Source of the DNA: Achromobacter sp. AONIH1
GTDB lineage: Bacteria > Pseudomonadota > Gammaproteobacteria > Burkholderiales > Burkholderiaceae_B
DNA: 64,000 nt
Assembly (NCBI RefSeq): GCF_002902905.1
Contig: NZ_CP026124.1
Coordinates: 1,364,001-1,428,000, forward strand
Direction: 5' to 3'
Shown: one piece after another, positions 58,873 to 64,000 of the stretch
Position numbering within the stretch: position 1 is the stretch's first letter
Layout: each line of letters begins with the position of its first letter
Notes under the pieces: generated by a model
Told to the model about the DNA's origin: nothing
Seen by the model: only the letters and a program-made list of their open reading frames with translations
Databases searched by the model: none
Program-made: the position numbers and the translations under genes

Positions 58873-59534
58873 TGCTGGATACCTTCGTGCAATTGCTGCC
58901 CGAGCTGGGCGTGGCGATCGGCCAGACCTTCCTGATGCTGGCGATCGCGCTGTCCGCGTCCATCCTGCTGGGCGGGCCGCTCGGCGTGCTGGTGTTCCTG
59001 ACCGGGCCGGGCCAGTCGCTGGACCGCCCCGTGCTGCACCGGCTGCTGAGCTGGACGGTGAATACCGTGCGGTCCTTTCCCTTCATCATCCTGCTGGTGG
59101 CGCTGGTGCCGTTCACGCGCGTCATCGCTGGCACTTCGATCGGTCCGGTGGCCGCGGCCGTGCCGCTGTCCTTCGCCGCCATTCCGTATTTCGCGCGGCT
59201 GGTCGAGCAGGTGCTGCGCGAAGTGCCGCGCGGCGTGATCGAGGCCGCGCATGCCGCCGGCGCGTCGGAGCTGCAGATCGTGCGGCGCGTGCTGCTGGTG
59301 GAAGCGCGTTCCGGCCTGGTGCTGGCGCTGACCGTGCTGGCGGTTAGCTTCCTGTCCTACTCGGCCGTGGCCGGCGTGGTGGGCGGCGGCGGCATCGGCG
59401 ACCTGGCCATCCGCTACGGCTATTACCGTTTCCAGACCGACGTGATGGCGCTGACCGTAGCGCTGCTGGTCGTGCTGGTGCAGATCATCCAGTTCGCCGG
59501 CAACACCATCGCCCGGCGCATCGACAAACGCTGA
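58872..59534 (+). CDS. metI: MetI-type ABC permease
   Basis: A 220-residue permease with five helices, the MetI size. Motifs include [23 protein letters not shown] and the EAA-type loop [20 protein letters not shown], and the C-terminal [23 protein letters not shown] 58872 overlaps the metN stop (TGATG); a GTG one codon earlier is less likely. It carries the compound bound by MetQ across the inner membrane and is followed by metQ after 27 bases. Confidence 0.93.
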   Translation: MLDTFVQLLPELGVAIGQTFLMLAIALSASILLGGPLGVLVFLTGPGQSLDRPVLHRLLSWTVNTVRSFPFIILLVALVPFTRVIAGTSIGPVAAAVPLSFAAIPYFARLVEQVLREVPRGVIEAAHAAGASELQIVRRVLLVEARSGLVLALTVLAVSFLSYSAVAGVVGGGGIGDLAIRYGYYRFQTDVMALTVALLVVLVQIIQFAGNTIARRIDKR

Positions 59535-59561
59535 TTCCCCTACGCCATTCCGAGGTCGTCC

Positions 59562-60401
59562 ATGTCCGTCTTGCGCAAGCCCTCCCTCCGTCAACTGGCC
59601 GTCGCCGTCGCCGCGCTGGCCCTGTCCGGCGCCGCCGTCGCGGCCGATCCGGCCAAGAAGGAAATCGTCTTTGGCGCCACCGCCGGTCCCTACAGCGACC
59701 AGATCAAGCTGGGCATCAAGCCCATCCTGGAAAAGCAGGGCTACACGGTGCGCGTGGTCGAGTTCAACGACTATGTGCAGCCCAACTTCGCGCTGGCGCA
59801 GGGCGCGCTGGACGCCAATGCGTTCCAGCACGTGGTTTATCTGAAGAACTTCGCGGCCAAGAACAAGCTGGAGTTGTCGGAGCTGGTGAAGGTGCCGACC
59901 GCGCCGATCGCCATCTACAGCCGGAAATACAAGAGCGTGGACGCCGCGCCCGAGGGCGTGAGCGTGGCCGTGCCCAACGATCCCACCAATCAGGCGCGCG
60001 CGCTGGTGGTGTTGCAGGAGCTGGGCTGGATCAAGCTGCGCGAGGGCTACGACCCGCTGCAGGTGTCGGAGAAGGACGTGGCCGCCAATCCGAAGAAGAT
60101 CAAGCTCATCCCGTTGGAGGCGGCTCAGTTGCCGCGCTCGCTGGAGGACACCGACTATTCCTTCGTCAACGGCAATTTCGCGCTGGCGTCCGGGCTCAAG
60201 CTGACCGAGGCGCTGGCGCTGGAAAAGACCACGCCCACCTACCAGAACCTGGTGGCGGTGCGCACGGCCGATCTGTCCAGGCCCTATGTGCAGGACATCG
60301 CGGCGGCCTACCGCTCGCGCGAGTTCCTGGCCGTGACCGAGAAATCCTTCGCCGGCTTCGTCAAGACCGACGACCAGCGCAAGCTGGAGGCGTCCCGCTG
60401 A
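59562..60401 (+). CDS. metQ: MetQ-family periplasmic binding protein (second copy)
   Basis: A 279-residue binding protein. The signal peptide ends GAAVAAD with no lipobox cysteine, as for the first copy. Motifs [43 protein letters not shown] (both near the N-terminus) and [21 protein letters not shown] define the NlpA/MetQ family. It shares [16 protein letters not shown] with the first copy's [16 protein letters not shown], but the two are clearly diverged. As the third gene of metNIQ it is the natural partner of MetN-MetI. Methionine or an oxidised analogue is the expected ligand. Confidence 0.9.
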   Translation: MSVLRKPSLRQLAVAVAALALSGAAVAADPAKKEIVFGATAGPYSDQIKLGIKPILEKQGYTVRVVEFNDYVQPNFALAQGALDANAFQHVVYLKNFAAKNKLELSELVKVPTAPIAIYSRKYKSVDAAPEGVSVAVPNDPTNQARALVVLQELGWIKLREGYDPLQVSEKDVAANPKKIKLIPLEAAQLPRSLEDTDYSFVNGNFALASGLKLTEALALEKTTPTYQNLVAVRTADLSRPYVQDIAAAYRSREFLAVTEKSFAGFVKTDDQRKLEASR

Positions 60402-60451
60402 GGGCCGCGCGGCCGGGCGCGGGCAGGATCGGGTATCGGGAGGCTGCCGTC

Positions 60452-61366
60452 ATGTTCATCAACCCCAACGAGTTCGAGTTGCTGCGGCACCTGGACGGGC
60501 CGGCCCGCACGGGGCCCGAGGGCGGCGCGGACGCCCGGGCGGCGCAGGCCGAGCCGGGACCGACGCCGCCGCTGGGCGTGACGCTGCGCAAGCTGGGCAA
60601 GCGCTACGGCGAGCGCGTGGTGCTGCGCGGCCTGGACCTGGAGCTGGCCGCCGGCGAGTTCGTGGCGGTGGTCGGGCGCAGCGGCTGCGGCAAGAGCACG
60701 CTGCTGCGCCTGCTGGCGGGGCTGGAAGCGCCCAGCGGCGAGCAGGGCGGACCGCCCGCGCGCGCGCCGGTGCTGTTCGACGGGTTTCCGCAGTGGGGCG
60801 CCGACGACCGGGTCCGCATCATGTTCCAGGACGCACGGCTGCTGCCGTGGAAGTCGGTGCTGGACAACGTGGCGCTGGGCCTGCCGCGCCGGGAGCGGGC
60901 GCAGGCCGCGGCGGTGCTGCGCCAGGTCGGTCTGGGCGACCGGGGCGGCGACTGGCCGGCGCAGCTGTCGGGCGGGCAGCGTCAGCGGGTCGCGCTGGCG
61001 CGGGCGCTGGTGCACCGGCCGGGCCTGCTGCTGCTGGACGAGCCGCTGGGCGCGCTGGACGCGCTCACGCGCATCGACATGCAGCAGCTGATCGAGACGC
61101 TGTGGCGGCGCGACGGCTTCACGTCCGTGCTGGTGACGCACGACGTGGGCGAGGCCGTGGCGCTGGCGGACCGCATCCTGGTGCTGGACGAGGGCGGGGT
61201 GGCGCTGGACGAGCGCGTGCCGCTGACGCGTCCGCGCGCGCGCGGTTCGGCCGCCTTCGCCGCGCTGGAGGCGCGCGTGCTGCGGGTGGTCCTGCGCCAG
61301 CCGGAAGAGGAGCCGCGGCCGCTGGCGCAGGTGATTCCCATCCGGCACCTCAAGCTGGCGATTTAG
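60452..61366 (+). CDS. ssuB: Aliphatic sulfonate ABC transporter ATPase SsuB
   Basis: A 304-residue ABC ATPase with Walker [10 protein letters not shown], signature LSGGQRQR and Walker [22 protein letters not shown], which is SsuB/TauB-like. An N-terminal extension of about 45 residues rich in glycine and alanine precedes the core. It energises SsuC, encoded 3.7 kb upstream. The usual order ssuC-ssuB is broken here by sfnB-metNIQ. ssuF follows after 64 bases. Confidence 0.9.
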   Translation: MFINPNEFELLRHLDGPARTGPEGGADARAAQAEPGPTPPLGVTLRKLGKRYGERVVLRGLDLELAAGEFVAVVGRSGCGKSTLLRLLAGLEAPSGEQGGPPARAPVLFDGFPQWGADDRVRIMFQDARLLPWKSVLDNVALGLPRRERAQAAAVLRQVGLGDRGGDWPAQLSGGQRQRVALARALVHRPGLLLLDEPLGALDALTRIDMQQLIETLWRRDGFTSVLVTHDVGEAVALADRILVLDEGGVALDERVPLTRPRARGSAAFAALEARVLRVVLRQPEEEPRPLAQVIPIRHLKLAI

Positions 61367-61430
61367 CATTGCCCGCGCCGGCAACGGCGGGCGCGGATTT
61401 TCCTTGTATTTCTCAATTCGGGAGCAAGTC

Positions 61431-61646
61431 ATGAGCATTCAATCCATCAACGCCCGCAACCAGTTCCGCGGCAAGATCAAGGAGATCATCCTCGGCCCGG
61501 TGGTGTCCGAGGTGGACGTGGACACGCCGGCGGGCATCGTCACCTCGGTGATCACGACCCGTTCGGTCAAGGAACTGGACCTGCAGGTGGGCACCGAGGT
61601 GCTGGCCTTCGTCAAGGCCACCGAGGTGTCGGTCGCCAAGCTTTGA
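61431..61646 (+). CDS. ssuF: Small TOBE/Mop-domain molybdate-binding protein SsuF
   Basis: A 71-residue molbindin-type protein: MSIQSINARNQFRGKIKEI, then GPVVSEVDVDTPAGIVTSVI and GTEVLAFVKATEVSVAKL. It is a single Mop/TOBE domain and would form a hexamer binding molybdate. In Pseudomonas putida the last gene of ssuEADCBF encodes such a protein and is needed for sulfonate or sulfate-ester use. GGGAGC precedes ATG 61431. A strong hairpin follows at 61717. Confidence 0.9.
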   Translation: MSIQSINARNQFRGKIKEIILGPVVSEVDVDTPAGIVTSVITTRSVKELDLQVGTEVLAFVKATEVSVAKL

Positions 61647-61716
61647 CGCGGGGGCCGCAACCTTGTAGCGGCTTCATGTGGCGGCCGCGTCACGCGGCGG
61701 CGCGCAGCGGGGCTGG

Positions 61717-61759
61717 CCGGCGGTTGTTGCGACTCAGCAACAGCCGCCGGGGATTGTTT
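61717..61759 (+). terminator. Terminator of the sulfur island
   Basis: A 14-base stem (61717-61730 with 61737-61750, one G-U wobble) closes a GACTCA loop and is followed by GGATTGTTT. It ends the ssuB-ssuF unit before the beta-propeller gene. The gap 61647-61862 holds nothing else I can identify except a T-rich patch at 61779-61786. Confidence 0.6.
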
Positions 61760-61862
61760 CCAAACCCTGCGCCGTCGCTTTTTTATCCTGCCGCTATGCC
61801 AAAATGTCGGGCACCGGGATCGGAGCCAGATCCCCCCTTGCCGGACCTTGAAATTGAATCCC

Positions 61863-62843
61863 ATGCATTTTGTCCGCTGCGCCCTGTTCGGCGCAGGGAT
61901 GGCGCTTAGCGCCGCGGCGGCCTCGGCCCCCATCTTCGTCCTGAATTCGCTGGACGCCAACGTCAGCATCGTCGATCCCGCTTCGTACAAGGAAGTGCGC
62001 CGCGTGCCCACCGGCAAGGAGCCGCACCACCTGTACCTGACGCCCGACGAGAAGTCGCTCATGGTGGCCAACGCCACCGGCGACTCGATCACGCTGATGG
62101 ATCCCAAGACCGGCGAAGTGCAGCGCACGCTGACCGGCATCGTCGATCCCTACCAGCTGCAGTTCTCGCCCGACATGAAGTGGTTCGTCACCGCCGCGAA
62201 CCGCCTGGACCATATCGACATCTATGCCTGGAAGCCGCTGGAAAAGGGCTTCGACCTGAAGCTGGTCAAGCGCATCCCGGCGGGCAAGACGCCCAGCCAC
62301 ATCATGATCGACGCCAAGAGCACTACGGCCTACGTCACGCTGCAGGACAGCGACCAGCTGATCGCCATCGACCTGGCCACGCAGACGCCGAAGTGGACCG
62401 TGTCGGTGGGCAAGACGCCGGCCGACGTGTTCCTCACGCCCGACCAGAAGACGCTGCTGGTGGCCCTGACCGGCGATTCCTACGTCGAGGCGTATGACGT
62501 GAGCAACGGCCCGGCCAAGCTGGTCACGCGCATCAAGACGGCGGCCGGCGCGCACGCCTTCCGCGCGCAGGGCGACAAGCGCCACCTGTTCGTCAGCAAC
62601 CGCACCGCCAATTCCATCAGCCGCATCGACCTGCAGACGCTGGCCGTGACCGACACCTTCGCGGTGCCGGGCGGCCCGGACTGCATGGACGTGCTGGCCG
62701 ACGGCAAGACCCTGCTGGTCACGTCGCGCTGGGCGCGCAAGCTGACCGTGGTCGATCTGGAGCAGAAGAAGGTCGTGCAGCAGGTGCCGGTCGGCAAGTC
62801 GCCGCACGGCGTCTGGACGCTGAACCATGCGCCGACGCGCTGA
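61863..62843 (+). CDS. Secreted YVTN-type beta-propeller protein
   Basis: A 326-residue periplasmic protein with signal peptide (RCALFGAGMALSAAAASA). Repeats of about 42 residues with PxGKxPHxLxLTPDxKxLxVAN patterns are clear: VPTGKEPHHLYLTPDEKSLM, IPAGKTPSHIMIDAKSTTAY, VSVGKTPADVFLTPDQKTLL and VPVGKSPHGVWTLN, the signature of seven-bladed YVTN propellers. Function is unknown, probably binding in the periplasm or at the cell surface. ATG 61863 gives a normal signal peptide; TTG 61848 is an alternative. It overlaps the deacetylase gene by 17 bases, so the two are coupled. Confidence 0.8.
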   Translation: MHFVRCALFGAGMALSAAAASAPIFVLNSLDANVSIVDPASYKEVRRVPTGKEPHHLYLTPDEKSLMVANATGDSITLMDPKTGEVQRTLTGIVDPYQLQFSPDMKWFVTAANRLDHIDIYAWKPLEKGFDLKLVKRIPAGKTPSHIMIDAKSTTAYVTLQDSDQLIAIDLATQTPKWTVSVGKTPADVFLTPDQKTLLVALTGDSYVEAYDVSNGPAKLVTRIKTAAGAHAFRAQGDKRHLFVSNRTANSISRIDLQTLAVTDTFAVPGGPDCMDVLADGKTLLVTSRWARKLTVVDLEQKKVVQQVPVGKSPHGVWTLNHAPTR

Positions 62844-63639
62844 GCCGTCGAAGCGGGCGGCGGCGGCCTGCCTGGCCGCGCTGCTGCCGGCGCTGGCCGG
62901 TGCCGCCGGGCCGGCCCCGGCGGCCGTTTGCGACAAGCCCGTCTACCTGACCTTCGATACCGGCCACATGGGCGTGGCCCCGCTGGTGGCCGACGTGCTG
63001 GCCCGGCATCACGTCAAGGTCACGTTCTTCCTGGCCAACGAACGCACGCTGACCGACGGCGCCAGCCTGGACGACCAGTGGGCGCCCTGGTGGAAGGCGC
63101 GCGCCGCCGAGGGCCATGCCTTCGGCTCGCACACCTACGACCACGTCTACTGGCAGGGCGACCTGCCGGACGGCAAGTTCCGCGTCAAGCCCAGCGCCGG
63201 TCCGCAGACGGGCAAGGTCCAGACCTGGACCGCGCAGCAGTATTGCGAAGAAATCAAGCGCTCGTCCGCGCGCTTCACGCAGATGACCGGCCACGCCATG
63301 CTGCCGCTGTACCGCGCGCCGGGCGGCAAGACCTCGCCGGCGCTGCTCAAGGCGGCGCGCGAATGCGGCTACGAGCACGTGGGCTGGGCGCAGGCCGGTT
63401 TCCTGGGCGACGAGCTGCCCAGCGACAAATTCCCCAACGCCCGCCTGCTGGAGCAGGCGCTGCGCAACATCAAGCCCGGCGACATCCTGCTGGCCCACCT
63501 GGGCATCTGGTCGCGCCAGGACCCCTGGGCCCCCGCCGTGCTGGAGCCGCTGGTTGAAGGCTTGCAGCGCAAGGGCTATTGTTTTGCCACCTTGGATACG
63601 CATCCGGCCTACAAGGGCTGGATCGCCACGCATCACTGA
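62827..63639 (+). CDS. Polysaccharide deacetylase-like protein (NodB/CE4) with altered metal site
   Basis: A 270-residue exported protein of the NodB homology family. The signal peptide ends ALAGAAG. Motif 1 reads TFDTGH (42-47): the catalytic aspartate D44 is present, but the second aspartate, normally a metal ligand, is T45. Motif 2 SHTYDH keeps both histidines (H102, H106), motif 3 RAPGGK keeps its arginine and proline, and LLAHLG supplies the late histidine (H224). The typical aspartate-tryptophan motif is not evident. It may use a different metal arrangement or have a non-standard substrate. It is coupled to the upstream propeller gene and ends two bases before the desaturase. Confidence 0.8.
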   Translation: MRRRAEPSKRAAAACLAALLPALAGAAGPAPAAVCDKPVYLTFDTGHMGVAPLVADVLARHHVKVTFFLANERTLTDGASLDDQWAPWWKARAAEGHAFGSHTYDHVYWQGDLPDGKFRVKPSAGPQTGKVQTWTAQQYCEEIKRSSARFTQMTGHAMLPLYRAPGGKTSPALLKAARECGYEHVGWAQAGFLGDELPSDKFPNARLLEQALRNIKPGDILLAHLGIWSRQDPWAPAVLEPLVEGLQRKGYCFATLDTHPAYKGWIATHH

Positions 63640-63641
63640 TC

Positions 63642-64000
63642 ATGGATACGCTTAGTCAATGGTTCGGGGAGTGCCAGCAATGGCTCTTCGAGACCCTCGT
63701 GCAGCCCGCGCTGTTTCATCTGGGCTTGAGCAACTTCATCGAGGACGGCTACGACGCCACCATGTGGCTGCTGGTCGGCCTGCTGCAGATCGCGCTGCTG
63801 GTGCTGGTGTTCGGCCCGTTGCAGCGCCTGCGCCCGGTCGAGCCCGTGACCGACCGCCGCCAGATCGGCATCGACGTGCTCTACACGCTGATCCACCGGC
63901 TGGGCGTGTTCCGCCTGGCGCTGTTCTTCACCGTGGACCCGCTGTGGGACAGCGTGTTCGGCCAGCTGCACGTCTGGGGTTTCGCGCCGTTCCAGCTGGA
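63642..64000 (+). CDS. Sterol desaturase/fatty acid hydroxylase family protein, 3' end cut off
   Basis: The first 119 codons of a membrane protein: MDTLSQWFGECQQWLFETLV, a hydrophobic helix MWLLVGLLQIALLVLVFGPL, then RLRPVEPVTDRRQIGIDVLYTLIHRLGVF, which matches the start of bacterial sterol desaturase/fatty acid hydroxylase superfamily proteins (di-iron oxygenases with histidine clusters). The histidine boxes lie beyond the window. ATG 63642 follows the deacetylase stop by two bases, so propeller, deacetylase and desaturase appear to be one operon, perhaps for envelope modification. Confidence 0.7.
   Translation, partial: MDTLSQWFGECQQWLFETLVQPALFHLGLSNFIEDGYDATMWLLVGLLQIALLVLVFGPLQRLRPVEPVTDRRQIGIDVLYTLIHRLGVFRLALFFTVDPLWDSVFGQLHVWGFAPFQL

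Overview
The window is a GC-rich, densely coded stretch from a betaproteobacterial chromosome. The gene families and their relatives (hut genes, ssu genes with ssuF, an LgmA/LgmB-like glycosyltransferase pair, DUF4148 proteins, SorAB) point to the Alcaligenaceae, most likely Achromobacter or a close Bordetella relative. This taxonomic reading is inference from protein families. I see no tRNA, rRNA, CRISPR array, insertion sequence or phage gene.

Layout. 1-1721: a truncated PAS signalling gene and a GTPase with a nine-A slippery run. 1894-8743: an amino-acid permease with a PhyH dioxygenase, panB, and a LysR / sodium symporter / ureohydrolase cassette. 8751-11394: a two-gene glycosyltransferase operon resembling the lipid A glucosamine modification pair. 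11515-20900: a CzcCBA-type metal efflux operon and a divergent heavy-metal two-component system, with two small secreted DUF4148-like proteins. 20932-24541: a 5'-nucleotidase-type lipoprotein and the formaldehyde detoxification pair frmR-frmA. 24740-33860: histidine utilisation genes hutCD and hutU-NCS1 permease-hutH-hutT-hutI, followed by a chemoreceptor. 35867-45578: two tandem copies of a four-gene chaperone-usher pilus operon of the spore-coat-U (Csu-like) type. 45611-50383: an MFS exporter, a SorAB-type sulfite dehydrogenase, a DUF2809 membrane protein and a universal stress protein. 50647-61646: a sulfur-scavenging island in which ssuEADC...BF is interleaved with a metNIQ-type transporter, an extra MetQ-like binding protein and two flavin-dependent oxidoreductases. 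61863-64000: a YVTN beta-propeller protein, an unusual polysaccharide deacetylase and a truncated sterol desaturase.

How the parts connect. A HutC-type operator lies before hutU, a related site lies before hutC, and a 12/14 match lies 22 kb away before the HutT-like permease/PhyH pair, suggesting a wider HutC regulon. A 14-base element is shared by the czc efflux promoter and the lipid A glycosyltransferase promoter, suggesting one metal-responsive regulator for both. A 10-base ATAAGCGCAT element is shared by the two promoters of the sulfur island. The pilus duplication shows near-identical tracts alternating with diverged blocks, as expected from gene conversion that keeps assembly parts alike while pilin and tip surfaces drift.

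All similarity statements come from reading the sequence by eye; no database search was run.
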